The position numbers were made by a program, and so were the translations under genes. From contig BJOX01000163.1 of the NCBI GenBank assembly GCA_009731375.1, positions 428,457 through 492,456 on the forward strand: a DNA stretch of 64,000 nucleotides, read 5' to 3'. The notes below the pieces were generated by a model, which saw only the letters and a list, made by a program, of their open reading frames with translations, made no database searches and had not been told where the DNA came from. The stretch comes from Paulinella micropora. Lineage: Eukaryota; Cercozoa; Imbricatea; Euglyphida. Shown piece after piece: positions 30,912 to 39,298 of the stretch. The number at the start of each line of letters is the position of its first letter. The stretch's first letter is position 1.

Positions 30912-31177
30912 GGAGTCGTGGCCGCATCAAGCTTGCACGCCCATTGTAGATTCGTTCCGGGTGTAAATATGAACCGCCTGTCAAGTGCGCAGATCTGCCG
31001 GCTAACATGCTGCAGCACGCGCAAGTGCCAGAGCGGATCACCCGTGACGAAACTAGCAATGAGCCGCAAGAGGCCCGCGTTAAGCAGCACCTTGTCTCGC
31101 AGCTTAGTCGTACGAGGGACTGCCGAGCCGGGCTGGCCCGGCTCGGCAGTTCTTTGTCTTTTGTTTGGGTGTAGCAT
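30803..31177 (-). CDS. short F-box-like protein
   Basis: 124 residues from ATG 31177. LLNAGLLRLIASFVTGDPLWHLRVL, then QHVSRQICALDRRFIFTPG, fits the F-box pattern (hydrophobic helix, short turn, second helix with a late Arg/Leu). F-box proteins bind Skp1 and bring substrates to Cullin ligases. No substrate-binding domain follows; the last ~35 residues overlap the opposite gene and may be run-through, so the true end is uncertain. A GC-rich CCGAGCC/GGCTCGG inverted repeat (31119-31151) lies inside its 5' coding part. Confidence 0.5.
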   Translation of the reverse strand: MLHPNKRQRTAEPGQPGSAVPRTTKLRDKVLLNAGLLRLIASFVTGDPLWHLRVLQHVSRQICALDRRFIFTPGTNLQWACKLDAATTPQGLVQRRAPILAGLASSRSRWACSLARRTLSFSSS

Positions 31178-31339
31178 CCAGACGCTTTCATTATCTTATA
31201 TACACACGCGCCAACAGGGGGCTTTGTCAAGCTTTGTAATTAAAAAAAATCAATTCCCACCTGCTTCTCCCCCTCGGGCCGCCCTGGAAAACCTGTATTT
31301 TCCCGTGGAGAAAACCGCACGCTATTTTTTTTTTTAGTG

Positions 31340-31586
31340 CAAATGACAATCCCCTCCCCTCCCCTCCCCCCCCCCCCCCCCCCCCCTTCAAACGAGAAGA
31401 GGGAGCGGGCAGATAAGGAGGAGGGGAGGGAAAAGGGGGGGAAGGAGAAGAGAAGGGGGGCTCCCTCTCCTCTCCCCCTCCCTTTCTCTGTCCCCTTCCC
31501 TTTCTCTGTCCCCTCCCCTCCCCCACTCCCCGGCGCCTTGCTCACGGCGACGCCTTTGCGAACTGGGCTTTTCTCTTTCCAGTTTT
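31340..31586. other. C/G-rich low complexity
   Basis: Poly-C then poly-G/A then CCCCTTCCCTTTCTCTGT direct repeats (31490-31517). No gene. Confidence 0.6.
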
Positions 31587-32153
31587 GTGGATAAAATTTG
31601 TCGCCAAATTGTGTGCTGGGGTGTGTTTCCCCGGGGGGGCCAGCCCTGTCAAGTTTGGAGCCCCCGGCCTGTGTACGCGGCTGGTCTCGCGTGTGCCGTG
31701 GCGCTCACTTGCGCGGCCGTGTGGCACCGCCGGATGTGGGGGGAGGGGGACGTCGCCGCCTGCAGGCGAAGCACTCCTTTCGGAACTGCCTGCCAGAGAC
31801 AGTACAAAAAGTGCCCGTGCCCTTTTACCTGGCCTGGGTCTGGGCCCAACCCGTGCCCAACCCGTGGACGGGCCCGAGCAGCAGATTAACGAGAAGATTG
31901 CTATCTACGAGAAAATCCACAGCGACGCCGACCCCATCTGTGGCACCAGGGACCTGGCCTACTTGAACGGGAAGAAATGGTCGGCGTATTTCTATGCTTC
32001 GGACCTCTACCACGAATGCAGCGTGCGCCTGCGCGCCTCATCCTGCTGCTGTGGGTGTTGCCCTTGATTTACATCAGCGTGCTGATGGGCTTGAGGTCGT
32101 ATCAAGATAACTACTCGGCCCCCAACACCGCGCGCTGGTCCACGGCTTCTTAA
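31587..32153 (+). pseudogene. Cys-rich membrane protein, frameshifted
   Basis: ATG 31587 begins a Cys-containing N-terminus with a hydrophobic segment (YAAGLACAVALTCAAVW). The frame shifts near 31850-31880 to a clear domain (IYEKIHSDADPICGTRDLAY, then LNGKKWSAYFYASDLYHECS), and again near 32030-32040 to a C-terminal membrane segment (LILLLWVLPLIYISVLMGL) and TAA. Two membrane segments around a Cys-rich domain give about 185 residues. The RDLAY..AYFxASD pattern resembles part of the pseudogene at 2.5-5.2 kb. Function unknown. It converges with a MYND-finger gene fragment on the minus strand. Confidence 0.5.
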
Positions 32154-32155
32154 CG

Positions 32156-32335
32156 CAAAGTTTCGGACGGCATAGCACCTGGTCTTGTGTTCTGCCCTCC
32201 AATGCTTGACCTGACCTGGCACCTGCGGTCACAGTACAGGTGCAGCCTACAGCGCCGGCACGTTTTCAGTGGTTGTGTTGCAGAGTCCGGGCGCAGGCCC
32301 TCCCCTACGTAAATCACAGAGCAAAAGAAGGGGGA
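32156..32335 (-). pseudogene. MYND-type zinc finger fragment broken by a 5-bp duplication
   Basis: On the minus strand TCRRCRLHLYCDRRCQV gives the first half of a MYND finger (C..C ... YC...C). The second half, VKHWRAEHKTRC, follows in another frame. The break coincides with a tandem AGGTC-AGGTC, so a 5-bp duplication explains it. MYND fingers mediate protein interaction and are frequent in giant-virus and protist gene families. The 5' part runs into the poly-C gap at 32354, so the start is unknown. Confidence 0.6.
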
Positions 32336-32531
32336 GGGTGGGGGGGGGGGGGCNNNNNNNNNNNNNNNCCCCCCCCCCCCCCTGACGCTGGCTCGGCCCG
32401 CACACTGCGAGAGCCGGGGTGGTTTTAGCCGGCAGTCTTCAGTGCCCAAATTAGCAAACAGTGGCACACCGCCAGTGTCAAAGAGTGTGAAGCAACATCG
32501 TGTGGCTCCCTTCCCCCCGGACCCCACCACC

Positions 32532-33014
32532 ATGTTGGCCCAGCGCCACAGGGCAGTGAGACCACGCAAGCGCCTCTGCCGGGCCCAGGACAGCTGGCTG
32601 TGGCGTTTGCCCGAGGGCGTCTGGTGGCTCGTGAGAGATTTCACGCCCGCTAGCATGCTGTGGCTCGCCGCGTCTTGCCGGCGGCTGCGAGCCCTGGTCC
32701 AACAACCATGCTGGTGGCAGGGCTATGTACCACCGGCTGAGCTCCTGTTGCACCGGGCGGACCACTGCAATATAGTGCTGGGCTTGCGTGGCGCGGGCTT
32801 CACGTCGCTCGGCAGCGCCCAGGTGGTCTCCCCAGACGGCGATCACGTCCAACAGTACCTGTCCCTGCGCCGGGCCGTGGCATTGCTGCAGGGCCTGCTG
32901 GTGCATAAACTGTCTGTAAAAATCGACGAAAGCTTGGATTTATACACTAGCCAGCTGCTGTCCAGCGCCGCGGAGATCCAGGAGTTGGAGTTGGATCGGA
33001 TCGGCCGCTTGTAA
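32532..33014 (+). CDS. F-box-like protein
   Basis: 160 residues from ATG 32532 to TAA; an upstream in-frame GTG (32442) is less likely. After a basic start comes LPEGVWWLVRDFTPASMLWL, then AASCRRLRALVQQPCWWQGY, a good F-box shape with the final Trp. A C-terminal segment follows without clear LRRs but with LQELELDRIG-like ends (here IQELELDRIGRL). Probable Skp1-binding adaptor. AATAAA lies at about 33078. Confidence 0.6.
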   Translation: MLAQRHRAVRPRKRLCRAQDSWLWRLPEGVWWLVRDFTPASMLWLAASCRRLRALVQQPCWWQGYVPPAELLLHRADHCNIVLGLRGAGFTSLGSAQVVSPDGDHVQQYLSLRRAVALLQGLLVHKLSVKIDESLDLYTSQLLSSAAEIQELELDRIGRL

Positions 33015-33115
33015 ACAACCATTCCTTTATTTAGCTTTTCGTCGTGTAACATTTCTTTTTTACTGACTACAACAGAGAAATAAACAATAGTTTTTAAAAA
33101 AGAGGCTGCGGAAAG

Positions 33116-34435
33116 TTGACGCAGAAAAGAAAGGAGTGTATGACCGTAATAAAGGCCCTGCGTGGCTTTATACAAAAGGTCAAAGAATGTCCCTTGCGTC
33201 TGAATGTGAAGAAATTACCCCCGGTCGCTGCCTTTATAGTCATACGAAATGCCATTTCTCCGACAAACCCAGCCCAGCTAAAACTACGCTTGCAAGAGTA
33301 TTTCGTGCGCCAAGGCATCCGATAAGTTATGTACAAGCTAGGGCAGGAGCTCGAAAGGGCGTTGGGGCAGGCGCTGTGGAATTCAAAGACACAATATCCG
33401 CACCCTGGGTATATTTGCCGCAAAGCCTGCTCGCTAGCGCAAGCGCAAACAATCACATTTTATGATGAGACACTGCTAACTTGCATAGTCATGCTGGAAG
33501 ATTATTTACAACGACGCATGAGGCCTGAAACCAAACAACGCTTGGAAGACTCAGTCAAACAATGCTTGGAAGGCCTAAGAGGCGAGCTGTACAAAATGCA
33601 GCCCGAGGAAGCGAAGACATCGGACACCAAGCCTGACGACGAGTCGATCCGCAGGGCCAAGCATGGCGATGAAGACCGTGTGGGTTTGCAAGAATTCATG
33701 GGAGGCAAATCGTTCCTATCGGACCCATCCGACGCCGAATTCAATCTGCTGCGGGTTGGCGACAATAGCGTCATCAGGAGGCAACTCTGCAGCCGAACGA
33801 CGGACAGACTGCTCGGCGACTACTGGGATCACGTAATCGACGTCTTGGAGAAAACCTTTGGGGAAACCGCAATGAAGGAGCTGAAGAAACAAATTCGCAA
33901 CAAACGCCTTGACGACGTAGACGGTGTTGACGACGGCGCAAGCAACGCGTGGATTGATTACTTTGAGTTCCACGAACTAGGCATATATCCGGACGCCCTG
34001 CCTACAGGCTACAACCTGGGAGGAAAGGAGACGGAGATAGTCTTCCTGTACAAAGCGTATGTTTTGTCACTTGTCACCATGGACCTCGAGCATTACTCGC
34101 GCCATTCTCAATTTGACTTATGCTTGGCCTGGGAGTACGTCTGGGAGTATTTTCGTTTTCGGTATGCGACCCCCGTCGAAAGGGATCGGAGCTTAGTCTT
34201 CTTATTTAGAGATTATTTCCTGTTTGCGGCGAACCTTTTGCTGCACTACACCGACTGCATCGGCTACAAATACGGGGTCACCACGATCTTACGCCAGCTT
34301 CCCGAGGTCGAAAAGCTTTGCGGCTCGTGTTTCAGGTCAAAGGATTTATTGGCAAAAGTAGCAGAGGTGTATCCTGACGTTTTGGCACGCCTTATCACCA
34401 ACGAACTGTATCCTATGAAAATACAGAGACAATAA
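33116..34435 (+). CDS. hypothetical ~440-codon gene with one in-frame TAA, or two adjacent ORFs
   Basis: An upstream ORF (33116-33325, ATG) and a downstream ORF (ATG 33329 to TAA 34435, 368 residues) are in the same frame, separated only by TAA-GTT. Either a short gene abuts a longer one, or a single protein is split by a nonsense codon. The larger part is a well-formed helical protein (EDYLQRRMRPETKQRLEDSV; YWDHVIDVLEKTFGETAM; LCLAWEYVWEYFRFRY; a CGSC pair). I recognise no family. The AATAAA signal overlaps the stop codon, a compact 3' end as in viral genes. The upstream ORF carries VKKLPPVAAFIVIRNAISP. Confidence 0.6.
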
Positions 34436-34870
34436 AAAGTTAGACCCCCATTGAGGTAGGGTCAACCAGCCCACCCACCCACCGATTGGAAAAGCGTATA
34501 AGCGTCGGAGCTCCAGGCAAGTGTAAGGCTTTGTCAAACTTTAATAAAAAATATGACAAGGGGAACAGAAAGGAACGTGAAGGACGAGGGGGGGGGGGGG
34601 GGGGGGGAAAAAACCNNNNNNNNNNGGGGGGGGGGGGGGGGGGGGTTTGGAAAACAGTCGTTTACGTTGAGAACAGTTCTCATTAATTACTGCTGTTGCT
34701 GCTGCTATTACTACTGCTAGCAATGTCTCCGGCTTCCGCTACAGAGGTAGTCAAATGGTAGATTTGCCAGAGCGGCTGCAATAAATACGGAGCCCTAGTC
34801 TTTAGTGAGTCCCAGTTGCTCATAGCATAGGCGATGCCTCGTTGTTTCACGAGTGTTCTCACAAACTGCT
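34436..34870. other. intergenic with 3'-UTR-like repeat and gap
   Basis: GTGTAAGGCTTTGTCAAAC then TTTAATAAAAAATATGAC (34523-34557) is another copy of the 3'-UTR-like repeat. Poly-G and the N-run 34616-34625 follow, then CTGCTGTTG trinucleotides. Confidence 0.5.
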
Positions 34871-35942
34871 TTAGAGAAGGGAAAATCCATGTCGTTTTGT
34901 AATTAGGTATAGATCTTGTGCGTTACCTCGGCAACCTGTTTTAACGGGTACGCAGCGCTGGGCTCGCGATGGGCATCGCACTGGCCGTAATCTTGGAGAA
35001 AGGATTTCCAGTACGCTTCGCGGTTGTCGGCTGGGGGAAGTCCAGGGGGCTGTGCCAGAACCAGACAACACGGATCCACAGCTTATCTGTGTGTATAGGC
35101 TCGCGCTGTATCTCGCGTGTTCTGGAACAACACTCGCCGTCACAAAAATGTTTTTTGCGCGGGTAGAGATATTGTGTCTCGCCGTGTATCTTAACTTCAG
35201 TAATTTCCTTTCTGTAGGTGTCCAGACCGGGCCACTTTTCTGGATTTTGTATACAGCCCGTATACCCGTGCCCCGTGAGTTACGCGTAAAGCACGCAAAA
35301 GCAGAATCCGCTTTCCCCCTGACGGTCTCCATCACACTCAAGAGCTGACTCAATGTCTGGACACGCAGTCCGTAGAGCAAAAAGACCAGCCTGTTGTTCG
35401 TAATGCGCAAAGCACTCTCTAGCGCGTCAGGTAGTATCATCAGCCTGCTCCAGACACCCTTCCGGGCACACGCAGGCATCCTCCATCCTAGCTGGCCTAA
35501 CCAGCAGAGAGCGAACTGCCTCGTCGCGGGGATCGATTGGGCCGTGTTCGTAGGGGCGCAGAACTTCCAAGGTTAGCAAAAACGAGAGTAGCTTGTCAGT
35601 GTTAGTACGTAGTAAGAGTGCAACCGTCTCTGCGCTTCCCTCGATACGAATTTTTTCGGCGCCGGCAGCTGAGGGCTTATCCGCCACCTCTAAGAGGGGT
35701 GAGTCCACCACGGCGAGTTGACCAGCGGTAGCCTCTAGTGTTTCCCCTGTGCGGAATAGCAGAGTTAGTTTCCGTGCGTTTGTTCTGTCGACGTCCGCAC
35801 GCTCGTCGTCCTCCAGGGCGGGCACTTGTTCCGACCACGCCGCTGCCTGTTCAGCTGGTTTGTGCCGTTTCAAGGCTGAGGGGGTTCCGGCAGCTGGCCG
35901 AGGTGTCTGACATATTTGGCTGATCTTGTCCTTTTGGCTCAT
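34871..35942 (-). pseudogene. BTB/POZ-like protein (one frameshift)
   Basis: ATG at 35942. After a disordered start comes RKLTLLFRTGETLEATAGQL, SPLLEVADKP, IRIEGSAETVALLLRTNTDK and LLSFLLTLEVLRPYE. This order resembles a BTB/Skp1 fold (strand, strand, helix; surface strand; helix pair). Near 35440 the frame shifts by one and continues VWSRLMILPDALESALRITN (BACK-like helices) and a basic C-terminus to TAA 34871. About 350 residues in all. BTB proteins are Cullin-3 adaptors; with F-box and MYND genes nearby this suggests a ubiquitin-related repertoire. Domain call is by eye only. Confidence 0.4.
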
Positions 35943-36111
35943 GACCTCTTTAGAACTTTAGTTACCCAGCGTACACGCAGATACACACGACCGTGTACAC
36001 AGCAGTCTGTGTGACTCCCAATGTTCGATTCGCACACACACGCGCGCGGCGCCCCCCCTCCCCCAAGAGGTAAGTGTTTTTGTCTGACCGCAGCAATAAG
36101 AAATCTTTTCC

Positions 36112-36302
36112 CCTTTTCATATTCTTCATATTTTTCTGACCTTGCGCAAGGTGGCCGAGCCATGGCACGGACAGGACGCCGTCGGGATCGTAAGGCCATT
36201 GTCCACCTGGTACACATGACCACCGCCCGTCCATCCGCCGCAGAGTCGCGCTGGAGCACGGTGTACAAGATCTGCGGAAATAGGAAAAATTATGAAAAGT
36301 GG
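36112..36302 (+). repeat. TIR element, copy R3
   Basis: Full-length copy: left arm ..CATATTTTTCTGACCTTGCG, right arm GAGCACGGTGTACAAGATC ... GGAAAAATTATGAAAAGTGG. Followed by GCGTTTGCACGCGCAAACAA, itself a hairpin (GTTTGC/GCAAAC). Confidence 0.8.
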
Positions 36303-36485
36303 AAAAAATTTTATTTTTTTTGGGAATCATTGCGTTTGCACGCGCAAACAAGGGACGAGGAGGTAGCAGGGGACAAGGGGAAGAGGAGGGAACGGGGGTG
36401 AGGAACACTCCCCTCTCCTTCCCCCCTCCCCTCCCCTTCTTCTTTCTCCCTCCCCCCTCCCCTTGCCCGTCTGTTTCTTTGGTTG

Positions 36486-36673
36486 TTTCATATTTTTCAT
36501 ATTTTTCTGACCTTGCGCACAGTGGCCGAGCCATGGCACCGACAGGGCGCCGTCGGGGTCGTGAGGCCCTTGTGCACCTGGCACAGCGACCACCGCCATC
36601 CATCCGCCGCAGGGCTGCGCTGGAGCACTGTGCGCAAGATGTAAAAAAAAAAAGGAAAAATATGAAAAGTGGA
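36486..36673 (+). repeat. TIR element, copy R4
   Basis: Full-length copy, about 374 bp after R3, again followed by the TTTGCACGCGCAAA hairpin and C-rich sequence. R3, R4 and R5 thus form a tandem array with units of about 370-430 bp. Confidence 0.8.
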
Positions 36674-36915
36674 TTTTTTTTTTTTTTTTTGGGATGCGTT
36701 TGCACGCGCAAACAAGGGACGAGGGGGGGTAACAGGGGACAAGGGGAAGAGGGGGGAACGGGGGGGGGGGGGGGGGGGGGGGGAGGACGGGGGCAAACAC
36801 TCCCTTCCCCCTTTCTCCCTCCCCTTTGTCTTCCCCCTCCCCTTCCTCTTCTTTCCTCCCCCCCTTCTTTCCCCCCCGTCTGTTTCCTTTGTTGTCGGGC
36901 AAAAAATCGTTTTTC

Positions 36916-37042
36916 CTCTTTTCATATTTTTCATATTATTCTGACCTTGCGCACGGTGGCCAAGCTATGGCACGGACAGGACGCAGTCGGGGTAGTAGTG
37001 AGGCCCTTGTCCTCCCAGCACATTGACCACCGCCCATCCATC
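36916..37042 (+). repeat. TIR element, copy R5 (cut by gap)
   Basis: Left arm and centre present; the right half is lost in the N-run 37043-37628. Confidence 0.8.
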
Positions 37043-37659
37043 NNNNNNNNNNNNNNNNNNNNNNNNNNNNNNNNNNNNNNNNNNNNNNNNNNNNNNNNNN
37101 NNNNNNNNNNNNNNNNNNNNNNNNNNNNNNNNNNNNNNNNNNNNNNNNNNNNNNNNNNNNNNNNNNNNNNNNNNNNNNNNNNNNNNNNNNNNNNNNNNNN
37201 NNNNNNNNNNNNNNNNNNNNNNNNNNNNNNNNNNNNNNNNNNNNNNNNNNNNNNNNNNNNNNNNNNNNNNNNNNNNNNNNNNNNNNNNNNNNNNNNNNNN
37301 NNNNNNNNNNNNNNNNNNNNNNNNNNNNNNNNNNNNNNNNNNNNNNNNNNNNNNNNNNNNNNNNNNNNNNNNNNNNNNNNNNNNNNNNNNNNNNNNNNNN
37401 NNNNNNNNNNNNNNNNNNNNNNNNNNNNNNNNNNNNNNNNNNNNNNNNNNNNNNNNNNNNNNNNNNNNNNNNNNNNNNNNNNNNNNNNNNNNNNNNNNNN
37501 NNNNNNNNNNNNNNNNNNNNNNNNNNNNNNNNNNNNNNNNNNNNNNNNNNNNNNNNNNNNNNNNNNNNNNNNNNNNNNNNNNNNNNNNNNNNNNNNNNNN
37601 NNNNNNNNNNNNNNNNNNNNNNNNNNNNGCTCTCCCCCTCCCCTTCCTCTTCCCTCTCC

Positions 37660-38240
37660 CTCTCCTAGTTTTTAGTGCCAATATTAAAACTTTGTCAGGA
37701 ATTTTGTATTAATTTTTTTACATTCTTAGCGCGCCCCTGCCCCTCCCCCTTCCCTCTCTCGCTTCCTTTTCTCAGACGGGGAAGACTAAGACAATCCGTG
37801 CTCCCCTCCTTCCTTACCTCTTCTCTCTTCCTCTCCTAGTTTTCAGTGCTAAGTGTAAAACCGTCGAACTTTAATAAAAAATCTTTTTCGCACTTCTTGG
37901 CGCCCCCACCTACCGCTTCCCTCTCCCGCTCCCCGTTCTCAGATGGGGGGGCAAGGACAGATCGTGATTTCCCCATCCCCTGCCTCTTCCCTCTCCCTCC
38001 TAGTTCTCAGTGTAAAGTGTAAGACTTTGCCAAACTTTAATAAAAAAATTACAAAGTCTTGGCGCACCCCCTCTTTCCTTCCCCTTGTTCTCAGACGGGA
38101 TGTACTAAAACAATTCGTGCTCTAGATCTTCCCCCCTCCCCCCTACCTCTTCCCTTTCTTAGTTTTCAGTGCCAAGTGTAAGACCGTCGAACTTCAATTC
38201 AGCGTATTATTTTTCGCGCTTTCTTGGCGCGCCCCCTCCC
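37660..38240 (+). repeat. tandem ~170-bp 3'-UTR-like units
   Basis: Four units start near 37665, 37835, 38000 and 38160. Each has CTCCTAGTTTTCAGTG or a variant, AAGTGTAAGAC (or AATATTAAAAC), CTTTGTCAAACTTTAATAAA (or CCGTCGAAC..), a T-rich stretch, TTCTTGGCGCGCCCCC, then C/T-rich filler. The AATAAA and downstream T-rich run resemble a polyadenylation region. Single copies follow or precede genes elsewhere in the island. Confidence 0.75.
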
Positions 38241-38303
38241 CCCTTCCATTTCCCTCTCCCACTACCTGCTCGCAGACCGGGGGGGGGGGGGGGNNNNNNN
38301 NNN

Positions 38304-38440
38304 CGGACAGGGCGCCGTCGGGGGTTGTGAGGCTTTTGTCCACCTGGTACATTGACCACCGCCCAACCATCCGCCGCAGGGTCGTGCTGGAGCACGGTGC
38401 GCAAGATCTGCGGAAATAGGAAAAATATGAAAAGTGGAGA
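38304..38440 (+). repeat. TIR element, copy R6 (right part)
   Basis: Begins after a 10-N gap and ends CGGAAATAGGAAAAATATGA then AAAGTGG. Confidence 0.8.
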
Positions 38441-38649
38441 AAAACATTTTTTTTGGGATGCGTTTGCACGCGCAAACAAGGGACGAGGGGAGGGGAGGGG
38501 GAGTAGCAGGGGACAAGGGGACGAAGGGGGAACGGGTGGGAGAGCACCCCCCTCCCCTTCCTCTTTCTCCCTCTCCTTTACCTTCCCCCTCCCCCTTGCC
38601 CGTCTGTTTCTTTGGTTGTCGGGCAAAAAAAATTTTTTTTCTTCCTGAT

Positions 38650-38687
38650 TTCATATTTTTCATATTTTTCTGACCTTGCGCACTATA
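38650..38687 (+). repeat. TIR element left arm R7, truncated at PLV fragment
   Basis: TTTCATATTTTTCATATTTT then TCTGACCTTGCGCAC, at which point sequence switches abruptly to AT-rich PLV DNA. Confidence 0.8.
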
Positions 38688-38703
38688 TGGTGTATAATAT
38701 ATT

Positions 38704-38954
38704 ATGTTATTAATATTATTATTTGTGTGCTCTGTGTTAGGACGGACCGCCTGCGACTTTTACTCACGGGTCAGCAAAAAAACGAATGAAAGTTGCCTTT
38801 ATTGTATTAAAAAGAAATAGAAACAAAATTTAAATGTGTGTATAAGCCTATGAGTGATTGGTGTGTTAGTTGGGATGAAGCCATTCCTTTAATATGTTCA
38901 AATTATGCTTCTTGGTATAAAACAGCACTATATGAGTGTTCATTTCTTACTTGA
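38704..38954 (+). pseudogene. secreted-type cysteine-rich protein, copy 2 (1-bp loss)
   Basis: ATG 38704 opens a leader LLILLLFVCSVLG in frame with the body (ACDFYSRVSKK..SCLYC). A 1-bp loss near 38815 shifts the frame, after which FKCVYKPMSDWCVSWDEA and LYECSFLT continue to 38954. It confirms both the signal peptide and the Cys pattern of the copy at 8371-8620. It overlaps the TM gene convergently by 15 bp. Confidence 0.65.
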
Positions 38955-39282
38955 AGATGGCGAAGGAAGGCAGATGCCGATGAGTAAAGTCAAAATACCT
39001 ACATAAGTGTTAGCAACCTCACAAGGTAAGTTCTTTTCAGATAGCCTCACAATACAAAGGATAATAATGGCAATAATGATACCCATTTGAAATAAATACT
39101 TTATAAGTCGGCTGTCAGTCGGTCTGTTTTTTATACAACAACAATTCCAGTTATCTTCCAATTCGTGCTCTACTTTTTTTTCTTCATTCTTCAACGAGAT
39201 GTCCAAAACACGGTTCTTCAACTCTGGTGTGAGGTCGCCATCTACTTCTGATTGGTGGTGGTGGGTGTAATCTAGGGGGCAT
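38940..39282 (-). pseudogene. single-TM protein, copy 2 (frameshift near start)
   Basis: From about 39245 down it is nearly identical in protein sequence to the gene at 8026-8382 (LEDNWNCCCIKNRPTDSRL; MGIIIAIIILCIVRL; SPSSSKK). The ATG at 39282 is followed by a Pro-rich stretch matching copy 1 but out of frame by one base. Stop is TGA, at the same codon as in copy 1. Confidence 0.75.
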
Positions 39283-39298
39283 GGCAAAGCTACGCTTT

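Noticed and set aside
26159-38687. Minus-strand ORFs sharing TRWTRASQPRR and similar text
   Set aside because: They arise from the TIR repeat copies, vary in frame, and run into gaps or C-rich tracts.
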